From: Bryobacterales bacterium | GTDB taxonomy: Bacteria; Acidobacteriota; Terriglobia; Bryobacterales; Bryobacteraceae | Reading direction: 5' to 3' | NCBI GenBank assembly: GCA_025463005.1 | Contig: JAOAPR010000182.1 | Span: 1 to 54,321 of the forward strand | DNA: 54,321 bases | Shown here: positions 20,381 through 29,281 of the stretch, in pieces | Layout of the letters: every line of letters starts with the position of its first letter | Position numbering within the stretch: the first letter of the stretch is position 1 | Program-made: the position numbers and the translations under genes | The notes under the pieces: generated by a model | The model's input: only the letters and a program-made list of their open reading frames with translations | What the model was told of the DNA's origin: nothing | Databases searched by the model: none

Positions 20381-21703
20381 TTGTTTCGACAAGTTACAGC
20401 AGGCCTGGAGCGATATTTCGAGTTTCGGCGCCTGAATACAAACTGGAAAACTGAAATTCTGGCGGGCGTGACCACGTTCATCACGATGGCATACATCGTC
20501 TTCGTGAATCCCTCCATTCTCAAGGACGCGGGCATGCCGGTTGCCGCGGTGTTCACCGCCACGTGCCTCTCAGCAGCATTCGCCACGATTCTGATGGGCG
20601 CCTTTGCGCGGTATCCGATCGCGCTTGCGCCGGGCATGGGATTGAACGCGTACTTCACCTATACGGTCGTAAAGGGGATGGGAGTGCCTTGGGAAACCGC
20701 TCTTGGGGCGGTCTTCCTTTCGGGAGTGGCCTTCCTGATCCTCACCCTGGTGGGCATTCGACAGTGGATCATCGCGGCAATTCCCGCGGAATTGTACGCC
20801 GCTGTCAGCGCGGGGATCGGACTGTTCATCGCCTTCATCGGACTGAGAAATGCGGGCATCGTGAAAGCCGATCCGGCAACTCTCGTCTCCATGGGTAATC
20901 TTCGGGAACCCAACACGGCTCTCGCCGTATTCGGAATTCTGACGATCGCGGCGCTTCGAGCCTGGAACGTGCGGGCGGCAATTCTGATCGGGATCCTGAG
21001 TACTACTCTAGTCGGCGCCGTGGCGGGCCTTGTTCATTGGCAACCGCAGTCGTACGGATGGAGCGATCTCTCCGGGACAATGCTGCATCTGGACGTTCGG
21101 GGGGCAGCGGGACTCGGCTTGCTCGAAATCGTGTTCGTCTTTCTGTTCGTGGATTTGTTCGACAACGTCGGCACGCTCATGGCCGTGACCAAAAAAGCGG
21201 GACTGCTCGATAAAGACAACAGAATTCCGCGAGTGAACCGTATTTTGTTCACCGATGCGACCGCCACTATTGCCGGCTCGTTGCTGGGAACGACGACCGT
21301 TGTGAGCTATATCGAATGCGCGGCCGGCGTAGCAGCGGGCGGCAGGTCCGGAGTGACCTCGGTCGTCACCGGGCTGCTGTTTGTCGCGACATTGTTCGCG
21401 GCGCCCCTCATGGGAGCGATCCCTTCCGCGGCCACGGCGCCCGCTCTGATCGTGGTTGGGGGCTTAATGATGTCGGCTCTGGCAGAGATCGCGTGGGACG
21501 ACGCGACCGTAGCGGTACCCGCGTTTCTTACGCTGGTTACGATCCCGCTTACGTTCAGCATCGCGAACGGACTCGCGTGGGGCATCATATCCTACGTGTT
21601 ACTTCACCTGGTACGAGGCCGCGCCCGGCAAGTTCCCTGGGCGGCATACGTTCTCGCAGTCCTCTTGTTGATCCGATTCGTCTACATCGGTGGTCGTACT
21701 TAA
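20381..21703 (+). CDS. NCS2 purine permease, AzgA type
   Basis: A 440-residue inner-membrane permease of the AzgA-like subgroup of the NCS2 family, which brings adenine, guanine or hypoxanthine into the cell with protons. Marks seen are the N-terminal TEILAGVTTFITMAYIVFVNP, the helix ALAPGMGLNAYFTYTV, and the later FLFVDLFDNVGTLMAV and SYIECAAGVAAGGRSG, all standard in this subgroup. Start: TTG at 20381 is set by a perfect AAAGGAGG (20368-20375) 5 bases upstream; no ATG is near. It converges on the purine-degradation operon, its stop codon overlapping that of the ureidoglycolate amidohydrolase gene, so it probably supplies substrate to that pathway. Confidence 0.9.
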   Translation: MFRQVTAGLERYFEFRRLNTNWKTEILAGVTTFITMAYIVFVNPSILKDAGMPVAAVFTATCLSAAFATILMGAFARYPIALAPGMGLNAYFTYTVVKGMGVPWETALGAVFLSGVAFLILTLVGIRQWIIAAIPAELYAAVSAGIGLFIAFIGLRNAGIVKADPATLVSMGNLREPNTALAVFGILTIAALRAWNVRAAILIGILSTTLVGAVAGLVHWQPQSYGWSDLSGTMLHLDVRGAAGLGLLEIVFVFLFVDLFDNVGTLMAVTKKAGLLDKDNRIPRVNRILFTDATATIAGSLLGTTTVVSYIECAAGVAAGGRSGVTSVVTGLLFVATLFAAPLMGAIPSAATAPALIVVGGLMMSALAEIAWDDATVAVPAFLTLVTIPLTFSIANGLAWGIISYVLLHLVRGRARQVPWAAYVLAVLLLIRFVYIGGRT

Positions 21704-22938
21704 GAGCTCAAGTGCGCGAGCGCTTCTGCCAGAACCAGAACACCTTGAGTGATCGCTTCCGGAGAAGAATATTCATCCGGACGATGGCTCACACCGCCGC
21801 GGCTCGGGATAAAGAGCATGGCCGTGGGCGAGATTCGCGACATGAACAGCGAATCATGGTAGGCGCGGCTGATCATCCGATCGAAGGGAAGCTTGTGCTT
21901 CTCGCAAGCGTGAACCAGAGCATCCACTACCGCGGGAGCGCACTGCGCCGGCGGATCGGAATTCACCAGTTCCGAATGCACCCGAACGTTGCGCTTCGCA
22001 GCGATTCTTTCGCACGCGTCCGCAATCTGCTGAAGGACGGTGTCGCGCCGTGTCTGCTCGATATCGCGTACGTCAACTTCGATTCGCGCGCGGCTGGGAA
22101 TGCTGTTTACAGCGCCAGGAAACACCTCGCAAATGCCAACGGTCCCAACCGTGTCGATTGCCCCGGTGGACAGCGCCGCCGACTCGACGGCTAGAGCGAT
22201 CTCGGCTGCCGCCAGGAACGCGTCGCGGCGGCCCGGCATCAACACTGCGCCAGCGTGACCGCCCTCGCCTTCGATCTGGATCTTGAGGCTCGCGGGCGCG
22301 GCGATTGCGGTGACCACACCCAAGGGTACCTGTCGCTGTTCGAGAATCGGACCCTGCTCGATGTGCAGCTCGGCAAACGCCGCATAATAGCCGCTGGGCA
22401 AAGGAACGGTTGAAAGACAACCGGAGAAACCGGCTGACGCGCGCGCCTCATTTAGAGAAATGCCGTCCCGGTCCTTCAGCCGATCGCCCGCGGATGGATC
22501 GAGCAGACCGCTCAGCAAGCGGCTGCCGAGGCAACCGATTCCGAATCGAGTGGGTTCTTCTGAGGTGAAGATCAGCAGCTCGATCGAGCGCCTCGGATGA
22601 TATCCGGCTCGCTGCAATGCCCGGATCGCCTCCAATCCGCCCAACACGCCGACAGTTCCGTCGAAACGTCCAGCGTTCGGAATGGCGTCTATATGCGAGC
22701 CGGTGCCGACCGGCGCAAGATTAGCATCTGACCCCTCCCAGCGCGCGAAGGTATTGCCGACGGGATCCTCTCGGATCGTGAGCCCAGCTTCCCGGCAAAG
22801 CCGCTTTACGAACTCGCGACCTCGCACGTCGGCTTCTGTGAAGACGACCCTGGTCACTACCGGAGGCGGAGCTTCCGAAGTTTTTCCCAGGGCATCCAGT
22901 TCTTCCGCCAGCCGGGTTTGTTCAACCTTTAGCTGCAT
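21700..22938 (-). CDS. Ureidoglycolate amidohydrolase (UAH)
   Basis: A 412-residue M20-family amidase that hydrolyses (S)-ureidoglycolate to glyoxylate, CO2 and two ammonia, the last step of the allantoin route. Family marks: GSHIDAIPNAGRFDGTVGV (metal-binding His and Asp), the Glu pair in IFTSEEPTRFGIGCLGSRLL and ELHIEQGPILE. The stretch SEEPTRFGIGCLGSR is close to plant and bacterial UAH and unlike the SEEEGVRFG of allantoate amidohydrolase, so I assign UAH. It overlaps the ureidoglycine aminohydrolase gene by 10 bases and is the last gene of the purine operon. A related carbamoylase activity cannot be excluded from sequence alone. Confidence 0.82.
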   Translation of the reverse strand: MQLKVEQTRLAEELDALGKTSEAPPPVVTRVVFTEADVRGREFVKRLCREAGLTIREDPVGNTFARWEGSDANLAPVGTGSHIDAIPNAGRFDGTVGVLGGLEAIRALQRAGYHPRRSIELLIFTSEEPTRFGIGCLGSRLLSGLLDPSAGDRLKDRDGISLNEARASAGFSGCLSTVPLPSGYYAAFAELHIEQGPILEQRQVPLGVVTAIAAPASLKIQIEGEGGHAGAVLMPGRRDAFLAAAEIALAVESAALSTGAIDTVGTVGICEVFPGAVNSIPSRARIEVDVRDIEQTRRDTVLQQIADACERIAAKRNVRVHSELVNSDPPAQCAPAVVDALVHACEKHKLPFDRMISRAYHDSLFMSRISPTAMLFIPSRGGVSHRPDEYSSPEAITQGVLVLAEALAHLSS

Positions 22939-23666
22939 GTTTCACCGGCGAGCGGGTGGCGATTCCAATCTTTATAGATAAGATATTTCGCTGGCGTCTT
23001 ACCTAGGGCCCCAAACCATTGGGGACAATAGGGTCCCATCCAGATAAAATCGCCCGCCGAAACGGGATACCAATGCTCACCCAGCCGGTAGATGCCTTCA
23101 CCGGCGAGCATCAGCAGACCGTGCTCCATCACATGAATCTCGACCATGGGCAGCGTCGCGCCGGGTTGAAAGGTCATCGTATTTACGGCGAAATCGAAGG
23201 CCGGATCGGCGGGAACAAGTGTGCGAACCTGGAGCGCGTCATCGCCCATGAATGGCTGGCCATTGACCATACTCTCTTTTCCGGTGAACAATGCGGGCGC
23301 GGAGGCGCCACCTAGCGAAACGTATGGTTTCTCGACGATGGCGGCTCGAGCCGGGCGCGCTGCGGATAAGACTTCCGAACTGCTTGGGGGAAAATACGCG
23401 TAGTCGCCGACCGCGAGCGAACGCTGACCTGCCGTAAGCTCTCCTTCAAGCACGTAAACAAATCGTTCGACGGATGCCGGTTCCAATGTCCCGCCAGTCT
23501 CGAACTCGGCTGTGTACTGCGTGAATCGCGCTCCGCCCGCCGGGCCGATATGGACGATCGCGGTTGCCTTGCGCATCCCCGGAAGAGGTGCGCGAACGAA
23601 CGTGTCGGGGGTCTGCAGAAGATGATCGGGGTGATGAGCACTGCGGGTTTTTCCAAGATGTTGCAT
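22929..23666 (-). CDS. (S)-ureidoglycine aminohydrolase, bicupin
   Basis: A 245-residue protein of two cupin domains that converts (S)-ureidoglycine, released from allantoate, to (S)-ureidoglycolate and ammonia; the known enzymes bind Mn2+. Seen: the N-terminal LGKTRSAHHPDHLLQTPDTF, the first cupin with FVYVLEGELTA, and the second with VEIHVMEHGLLMLAGEGIYRL (metal ligands) and the C-terminal WYPVSAGDFIWMGPYCPQWF, all typical of UGHY/AllE. Start: ATG 23666 has GAGGAG at the right spacing; the upstream TTG at 23678 does not. It sits 8 bases after the allantoinase stop and overlaps the UAH gene. Confidence 0.88.
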   Translation of the reverse strand: MQHLGKTRSAHHPDHLLQTPDTFVRAPLPGMRKATAIVHIGPAGGARFTQYTAEFETGGTLEPASVERFVYVLEGELTAGQRSLAVGDYAYFPPSSSEVLSAARPARAAIVEKPYVSLGGASAPALFTGKESMVNGQPFMGDDALQVRTLVPADPAFDFAVNTMTFQPGATLPMVEIHVMEHGLLMLAGEGIYRLGEHWYPVSAGDFIWMGPYCPQWFGALGKTPAKYLIYKDWNRHPLAGETCS

Positions 23667-23674
23667 TAGGCTCC

Positions 23675-25018
23675 TCAAGCCGGACGCACAAGCACGCCTT
23701 GGCTTCGCGCGGTGATTTTTCCTCTATTAAAGATGGTTTCGCCGCGCCGAATGGTCCGCTCGACTACTCCGCGAAAGCGCGCACCGATGTACGGACTCAG
23801 ACGATGGCGTTGCATCAGGTCTCCGGCGTTGAGATTGTACGATCTGGAAACATCCACTATCGCAAGATCCGCGTCCGCTCCGGGAACCAGGCGTCCCTTC
23901 CCGGGAATCCGGAATCTGCAAGCCGGCTGGGCCGCGAGGAGTGAGCTGATTCTTTCGAGCGGCATCGCACGCTCATGGTGACCGCGTTCGAGCAGCACAG
24001 CAAGAGTCGACTGCACGCCGGCGATGCCTCCCCATGCCTGGTTAAAATCGACTGACTTCATTTCCGGTGGGGCGGGCGAGTGGTCCGAGGCCACGATATC
24101 GATCGTGCCATTCAGAAGCTCCGTCCACAGCTTGTCCTGTTCGAATTTCTCACGCAAAGGAGGCGCGCATTTGGCGACGGCTCCCAGCCGCTCGACGTCC
24201 TCTTCGGTGAAGAAGAGGTAATGCGGGCAGGTCTCAATCGAAACATCGATGCCGCGTGCCCGAGCCTCGGCGGCCAACGCAACTCCGCGTCCGGAGCTGA
24301 TGTGAACGATGTGCAGCTTCGCGCCCGCTTCGCCGGCGAGCAAGGTGGCGCGCTGGATCGCTTCGAGCTCGGCGACAACGGGGCGCGAGGTTAGGAAGTC
24401 TCGAACACCGGACCGGCCCTCTTCGATCATTCGGTGCCGCAGCGCCTGCGTCAATTCGTGACTCTCAGCGTGGACGGCAACCGGCAATCCGAGACGGGCC
24501 GCCTCGCGCAAGCCTTCCAGCAGTGTCAGGTCGTCCGCGCGTGGAAATTCCGGAAGACCTGAATCGCACATGAACGCCTTGAACCCAACCACGCCCCGCG
24601 CCGCCAGCTCCGCCATCTCGGGAATGTTTCCCGGAACCAGACCGCCCCACAGCGCAAAGTCCGTAATCGATACCGCCGACAGTGCCGCGCATTTGCGATC
24701 GAACTCCCGGGCGTTGGTGGTGCACGGGGTCGAATTCAGAGGCATGTCGAAGTACAGGGTTCCGCCTCCAGCCGCCAGAGCCCGGCTCCCAGTCTCAGCG
24801 CCTTCCCATTCAGTGCGGCCCGGCTCGTTGAAGTGCAGATGCACATCGATGACGCCGGGAAACACATGCAAGCCGCGGGCATCGATTTCTTCCTTTGCTC
24901 CAGGGAGATCACGGCCGATCGCCTCAATGCGACCATCCTGGATGGCCACATCGAATTGACGCATTCCTTCGCTGACAAGAGTGCCGCCACGAATCACGAC
25001 GTCAGCCATGTCGCGCAT
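23675..25018 (-). CDS. allB: Allantoinase
   Basis: A 447-residue cyclic amidohydrolase that opens allantoin to allantoate. Metal-site marks are visible in order: DVHLHFNEPGRTEWEG (HxH), GFKAFMCDSG (the carboxylated Lys), AVHAESHE, IVHISSG (His ligands) and ASDHSPAPPEMK (Asp ligand). The NEPGRTEWEG and HSPAPPEMK stretches are specific to allantoinase rather than dihydropyrimidinase. Start ATG 25018 is preferred to ATG 25009 because GGAAAGG lies 4 bases before it. It overlaps the 3' end of the allantoate amidohydrolase gene by 17 bases, which suggests translational coupling. Confidence 0.93.
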   Translation of the reverse strand: MRDMADVVIRGGTLVSEGMRQFDVAIQDGRIEAIGRDLPGAKEEIDARGLHVFPGVIDVHLHFNEPGRTEWEGAETGSRALAAGGGTLYFDMPLNSTPCTTNAREFDRKCAALSAVSITDFALWGGLVPGNIPEMAELAARGVVGFKAFMCDSGLPEFPRADDLTLLEGLREAARLGLPVAVHAESHELTQALRHRMIEEGRSGVRDFLTSRPVVAELEAIQRATLLAGEAGAKLHIVHISSGRGVALAAEARARGIDVSIETCPHYLFFTEEDVERLGAVAKCAPPLREKFEQDKLWTELLNGTIDIVASDHSPAPPEMKSVDFNQAWGGIAGVQSTLAVLLERGHHERAMPLERISSLLAAQPACRFRIPGKGRLVPGADADLAIVDVSRSYNLNAGDLMQRHRLSPYIGARFRGVVERTIRRGETIFNRGKITARSQGVLVRPA

Positions 25019-26210
25019 CCAACCTTTCCAGAAACCCTATTCCCGTTTCGAGTGCCGCCGCAACATCATCGGCGAGCACCGCTTCATCCGGATGATGACT
25101 AATTCCGCCCGGGCTCCGCAGAAACAGCATGGCGACAGGCATTCGACGCGCGAGAATCATGGCATCGTGCCCTGCCCCACTGGTCATTCGATGAAAGGGA
25201 CCAAGGAGTTCCATCAGGCCGGCATCCATCGCGACAGCGGACTGGTCGAGTCGTGGTTCCCACCGGACTTTGAGACCGCGCCGTACCGCGATCTGCTGTG
25301 CGCAATCGATCATCCGGCGCACCGCCTCGCGCCGAACTGTATCGTCGGCATGCCGCACATCAAGGCCGGCCCGGGCGCTGCCGGCGATCACGTTGGTTGC
25401 TCCCGGCTCGACTTCCAGGCTGCCCACGGTTGCCACCAGTCCCGACGTGGCCAGCGCTTCCCGCTCGACCGCGCCGATCCATGCTCCAGCGCCGGCCAGA
25501 GCATCGTGCCGTAGGTTCATGGGCGTCGTTCCCGCGTGGTTTGCCCGACCCTCGAAGATCACATCGCCGCGGCTCTGCCCGACGATCGCTTCCACGACGC
25601 CTAGCGGAAGATTGAGACGATCGAGTACCGGTCCTTGCTCGATGTGGAATTCCAGATATCCGAGCGCGTCGGAACTCGCCTGGGCCTCCTGAATCCGCGC
25701 TGGGTCCAAACCGAAAGCAGCGATCGCATCGCTCACCCGCACACCAGCGGCGTCGCCACGCGCGAGTAGTTCGTCATCCACCTGGCCGACTAATGCGCGG
25801 CTGCCGATGAACGGAACGCCGAACCGCACGCCTTCCTCCTCCGAAAATCCGACGACTTCGATCTGGAACGTCATGCGACGGCCCGCGAGGATCTCTACAA
25901 GTGCGACGCCGAGAACCACTCCTAGAATCCCGTCGAAAGCGCCCGCGCGAGGGACAGTGTCCAGATGCGAGCCGATAAAAAGACGCGGAGCATTCGGATG
26001 CGTCGCCTCACAATAGCCGCGCAGATTCCCGGCGTGATCGATGGTCACGCGCATGCCTGCCGCTTCCATCCAACTGCGAAAGCATCGGTGAACAGCGTGC
26101 ATCGGCTCGGATAAGAAGGTCCGGGTTGTAACGCCGGGCTCCTCGCTGTACTGAGCGATCATCCGGCAGCGGTCGATCGCCGTTTGCGCGACGGACAGAA
26201 ACCGCTCCAT
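25002..26210 (-). CDS. Allantoate amidohydrolase
   Basis: A 402-residue M20-family enzyme that would cleave allantoate to (S)-ureidoglycine, CO2 and ammonia. Marks: GSHLDTVPRAGAFDGILGVV (metal ligands), FSEEEGVRFGVPFIGSRAL (catalytic and metal-binding Glu), EFHIEQGPVLD and ARRMPVAMLFLRSPGGISHHPDE (late His). The SEEEGVRFG form is that of allantoate amidohydrolase. The pathway needs this step and no other gene here provides it. Its ATG overlaps the TGA of the HIU hydrolase gene (TGATG). It is a distant paralogue of the UAH gene two genes downstream in the same operon. Confidence 0.88.
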   Translation of the reverse strand: MERFLSVAQTAIDRCRMIAQYSEEPGVTTRTFLSEPMHAVHRCFRSWMEAAGMRVTIDHAGNLRGYCEATHPNAPRLFIGSHLDTVPRAGAFDGILGVVLGVALVEILAGRRMTFQIEVVGFSEEEGVRFGVPFIGSRALVGQVDDELLARGDAAGVRVSDAIAAFGLDPARIQEAQASSDALGYLEFHIEQGPVLDRLNLPLGVVEAIVGQSRGDVIFEGRANHAGTTPMNLRHDALAGAGAWIGAVEREALATSGLVATVGSLEVEPGATNVIAGSARAGLDVRHADDTVRREAVRRMIDCAQQIAVRRGLKVRWEPRLDQSAVAMDAGLMELLGPFHRMTSGAGHDAMILARRMPVAMLFLRSPGGISHHPDEAVLADDVAAALETGIGFLERLDARHG

Positions 26211-26563
26211 CAGGATCCCCGGTAGGTACTGTAGCTGTAAGGAGTGAGCAGGAGCGGCACGTGGTAATGTCCCGCCGGATCCGCGAGTCCGAAGCGTACC
26301 ACGACTTCGTCGAGAAATGGCGGATCGGTTAGTTTCACGCCAGCGCGCCCAAAGTAATCGCCTGCGTGAAACGTGAGCTCATAAATGCCCGGCTCTATGG
26401 TTTCGCCAGAGAGCAGAGGTTCGTCGGTCCGTCCATCCTGGTTCGTGGTCACGGTCTTCAGGTGCCGGCGAGCGCCGTTCCGCACCGTGTGCAAATCGAT
26501 CACAATGTTCCCCGCAGGCGTTCCGCGCGACGCATCCAGCACGTGAGTGGATAGGCGAGCCAT
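26210..26563 (-). CDS. 5-hydroxyisourate hydrolase
   Basis: A 117-residue transthyretin-like enzyme (HIUase, also called UraH/PucM) that hydrolyses 5-hydroxyisourate, the product of uricase, to OHCU. Diagnostic ends are both present: N-terminal LSTHVLDASRGTPA and the C-terminal YRGS tetrapeptide, with HYHVPLLLTPYSYSTYRGS bearing the active-site His. Length is normal for the bacterial cytosolic form and there is no signal peptide. It lies 12 bases after the uricase gene and shares a base with the next gene. Confidence 0.95.
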   Translation of the reverse strand: MARLSTHVLDASRGTPAGNIVIDLHTVRNGARRHLKTVTTNQDGRTDEPLLSGETIEPGIYELTFHAGDYFGRAGVKLTDPPFLDEVVVRFGLADPAGHYHVPLLLTPYSYSTYRGS

Positions 26564-26575
26564 GTGATCTGCCCG

Positions 26576-27439
26576 CTATCTCCGCAGCCTCAGGCCCAGG
26601 CAGCCGTACGGGGGCCGGGCGTCAGTAAAAACGCCAAGTTCCTCGCCGCGTTCGACCACCATATCCCAGGTGCGGTTGTTCGCCTCAAGATGGATTTCAG
26701 CGATCGCCGGAATCTCCCCGAGCATTTTGGTGCCGATCTGATAGATAACCTCCTGAATGCTGCCCGATTCAAAGGTGTTAAACACATCGCGGACAATTTG
26801 CCGCACGCTCGCGGTCACCGCACCCGAGCTGAACCCAACCGACGATCCGGTGTATATCCATTCCAAATCCAGCCACATATGAAGAGGCCGATTCGCGATG
26901 TCCGGCAATGTCGTGTACTCGTCGCGAACGAAACCGTGGAACGCGCTGCCCCCCAAACGAAGCAGCTTGAAGCCACGGATGCCTGACGCCACTTCCACGA
27001 ACCCCTCGCGGTTTATTTCGATGCGGGCGGTGGCCCGTTCGGGCCCAGCCGGAGAAAATGCGGCATTGCTACCCGCCGCCCCGCCCGGCAGTCCAGCATA
27101 AGGAATCTCAACCGCGGAGACCTGCACTCCCTCCACCTGCCGATAGGTGTCGAGAAACTTCTGGCCCAGAAACCGGCAGCAGCCCTCAAGATCGGGACCC
27201 TCATAATTGAGCGTTTCGCGCTGAATGAAATTCTTCATCGAATCCGTCGCGATCAGCCCGGTGTTGTCTCCGGTGGTGTAGGTGGGCCAGAAGGCATCGC
27301 CATAGATCAGCATAAGGATATTGGCGCCGAAAACCGGACTTCCGCCCCCCGAACTTTTTCCGTCCCGGTTCAAGCGATATACGCTCACATCGCCCTTGCC
27401 GTAGTAGCTGCGCTTCCAGCCGCTCGCAAACTGCTCCAC
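26576..27439 (-). CDS. Urate oxidase (uricase)
   Basis: A 287-residue cofactor-free oxidase that turns urate, oxygen and water into 5-hydroxyisourate and H2O2. The active-site Lys is in YYGKGDVSVYRL, and the Thr with surrounding residues in PTYTTGDNTGLIATDSMKNF. The C-terminal half carries the second T-fold repeat. No peroxisome-like signal is expected and none is seen. Its start codon overlaps the OHCU decarboxylase stop by one base (TGATG). The neighbours on both sides process its product, which makes the role secure. Confidence 0.95.
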   Translation of the reverse strand: MEQFASGWKRSYYGKGDVSVYRLNRDGKSSGGGSPVFGANILMLIYGDAFWPTYTTGDNTGLIATDSMKNFIQRETLNYEGPDLEGCCRFLGQKFLDTYRQVEGVQVSAVEIPYAGLPGGAAGSNAAFSPAGPERATARIEINREGFVEVASGIRGFKLLRLGGSAFHGFVRDEYTTLPDIANRPLHMWLDLEWIYTGSSVGFSSGAVTASVRQIVRDVFNTFESGSIQEVIYQIGTKMLGEIPAIAEIHLEANNRTWDMVVERGEELGVFTDARPPYGCLGLRLRR

Positions 27440-27942
27440 TATCGCGTTCCTTCCTGAACTGTCTCCATCAATCGAAACCTGGCTATGCGACTCACTTGAC
27501 GGAGCGCCTCCTCATACTCTTCCTCGGGTGAAGATTCGAGCCGCTGTTCAAGAGCCCGTAAGATGTCGTGCTTGGTGCTGCCCTTAACAGCGAACAGAAA
27601 AGGAAACCCGAACTTATTACGATACGCCGAATTGAGCTGTTGCAGGCGATCGAATTCTTGCGGGGTCAAATGATCGAGACCGGCGCCGGCCTGCTCGCCC
27701 GTGGATGCGGAACTAATTCGGGCTCGTGTCCCGAGATCCGGATGCGCCCGCAATAGAGCGAGTTGTTCTTCAGGTTCCGCGCACGCGAGCCGGCCGATCA
27801 TCGCCCTGTGCAGGGCCTCCACGTCAGCAAACGGCCTTGCGGACCAGGTTCGTTCGGCAACCCACGGCGAATCCTCAAACACCCAACCCAAAGCCGCCAC
27901 AAAACCCTCGCTGTCGAGCGAGTTTAATTCGTCGATTTTCAT
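27439..27942 (-). CDS. uraD: OHCU decarboxylase
   Basis: A 167-residue all-helical enzyme (2-oxo-4-hydroxy-4-carboxy-5-ureidoimidazoline decarboxylase) that yields S-allantoin. The catalytic His is in LLRAHPDLGTRA, and the substrate-binding part in LNSAYRNKFGFPFLFAVKG. Length is normal. It is a stand-alone protein here, whereas in Bacillus it is fused to uricase; instead the two genes are joined by a one-base overlap. It starts 13 bases after the guanine deaminase stop. Confidence 0.94.
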   Translation of the reverse strand: MKIDELNSLDSEGFVAALGWVFEDSPWVAERTWSARPFADVEALHRAMIGRLACAEPEEQLALLRAHPDLGTRARISSASTGEQAGAGLDHLTPQEFDRLQQLNSAYRNKFGFPFLFAVKGSTKHDILRALEQRLESSPEEEYEEALRQVSRIARFRLMETVQEGTR

Positions 27943-27955
27943 TCGCGCGTGACCG

Positions 27956-29281
27956 TTATTGTCCTATTGCCTGGTTCAGGCGGTAGACAATCGATCCTTC
28001 CACGCGTACTTCCTGCACGCTTTCCGCCCCTGCCAGCGTGAATATTGCGGATAACGCCTGCTCGGGCGTTTCTGTTCGCTCCAGGACCGCTGCGAGCGGC
28101 GTTTCCACCGGTGGCCTAATATAAACTACGTCGGCGGCTTTACCCGGTTCGAAATCGCCGATCTCCTCTTCCAGCCCCAGCGCCTCCGCACCGGCCCGCG
28201 TCGCAAGATAGAGCATCTGTGCTGCATCAAGAAGGGCTCCCTCAGGCGCGATTCGCTGCAGGAGGTACGCCTGCAGGGCTTCTTTGAACAATCCGAACCC
28301 CGTGCCGCCTCCCACATCGGTCCCTAGCGCGACGCGCACACCAGCTCTCACGTGGCGTTTCAGGCCGAAAAGACCGCTGCCCAGCGCGGCGTTGCTGCAA
28401 GGACAGTGTGCGACAGTCGTGCCCTCAGCAGCGAGTCGCTCGAGCTCGGACGCGGTTGGGTGAACGTTGTGAGCCATCACAGCTCCGCGGCCGCCGAGTC
28501 CGAAACGCTCATACACCGCCAGATAGTCGGATGCCCATGGGAACAGCTTGGCGACTTCTGCAATCTCCCGCGGATTTTCATTCAAGTGGGTCTGAAATCG
28601 AAGCCCCTCATGTTCGCTCCGTAGAGTCTGGCAGACCTCCAGCATCGCCTCGGAGGTGGAAAGTGCGAAACGCGGCGTCACAGCATAGAGCAAGCGCCCG
28701 CGCCGGTGAAAACACCGGATCAACTCGCTGCTGTCGTGATAAGCACTATCCGGAGACTGGTGCAGTTCGGGGCGCAGCCGCCGGTCTGACATGACCAGCC
28801 CGCTGGCGATTCGCAAGCCGGATGCCCTGCCCGCCTCAAATAGCGCGGCTGTGGCTGCGGCAAAGTGCGCTCCGAAAACTAGCGCGGTAGTGGTCCCGTG
28901 CGACGCCAGCGCATGAACGAATCCATGGGCTACTTTGCGCGCGTGGGACTCATCCGCCATCCGAGCCTCTTCCGGAAGCGCGCAGTCTTCCAGCCAATCG
29001 AGCAGAGACCGCCCCAGATTCCCAAGCACTCGAAGCTGCGGAAAGTGAATGTGCGTATCGATCAAGCCGGGCATCAGAAATCCGCCCCGCAGATCGATGG
29101 TCGCCGCCTTCGGGTTCGCCGCGCGAATCGTCTCGAAGTCTCCGCAGGCAACCACTCGGCCGTCTCGCATCAGCAGGCCGCCATCCCAATGAGATTCCAG
29201 CGCGCGATCATGTACAAACGGATTGCGCGGAGTGTGAAACAGGGGCGCCCGCAGCAACTCGCCCCATTCAGGGGGACTCAC
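27956..29281 (-). CDS. guaD: Guanine deaminase
   Basis: A 441-residue zinc amidohydrolase converting guanine to xanthine and ammonia, feeding the pathway ahead of xanthine dehydrogenase. Seen: PGLIDTHIHFPQLRVLG (HxH zinc ligands followed by the guanine-deaminase PQ), DWLEDCALPEEARM, FQTHLNENPREI (His ligand), and GTDVGGGTGFGLF (Asp ligand with the family-specific GGGTG). Its ATG overlaps the xanthine dehydrogenase large-subunit stop (ATGA), as expected for a tightly coupled operon. Confidence 0.94.
   Translation of the reverse strand: MSPPEWGELLRAPLFHTPRNPFVHDRALESHWDGGLLMRDGRVVACGDFETIRAANPKAATIDLRGGFLMPGLIDTHIHFPQLRVLGNLGRSLLDWLEDCALPEEARMADESHARKVAHGFVHALASHGTTTALVFGAHFAAATAALFEAGRASGLRIASGLVMSDRRLRPELHQSPDSAYHDSSELIRCFHRRGRLLYAVTPRFALSTSEAMLEVCQTLRSEHEGLRFQTHLNENPREIAEVAKLFPWASDYLAVYERFGLGGRGAVMAHNVHPTASELERLAAEGTTVAHCPCSNAALGSGLFGLKRHVRAGVRVALGTDVGGGTGFGLFKEALQAYLLQRIAPEGALLDAAQMLYLATRAGAEALGLEEEIGDFEPGKAADVVYIRPPVETPLAAVLERTETPEQALSAIFTLAGAESVQEVRVEGSIVYRLNQAIGQ

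Noticed and set aside
21700-22938. Hydantoin carbamoylase or a second allantoate amidohydrolase
   Set aside because: The SEEPTRFGIGCLGSR stretch and the operon partners fit ureidoglycolate amidohydrolase better.
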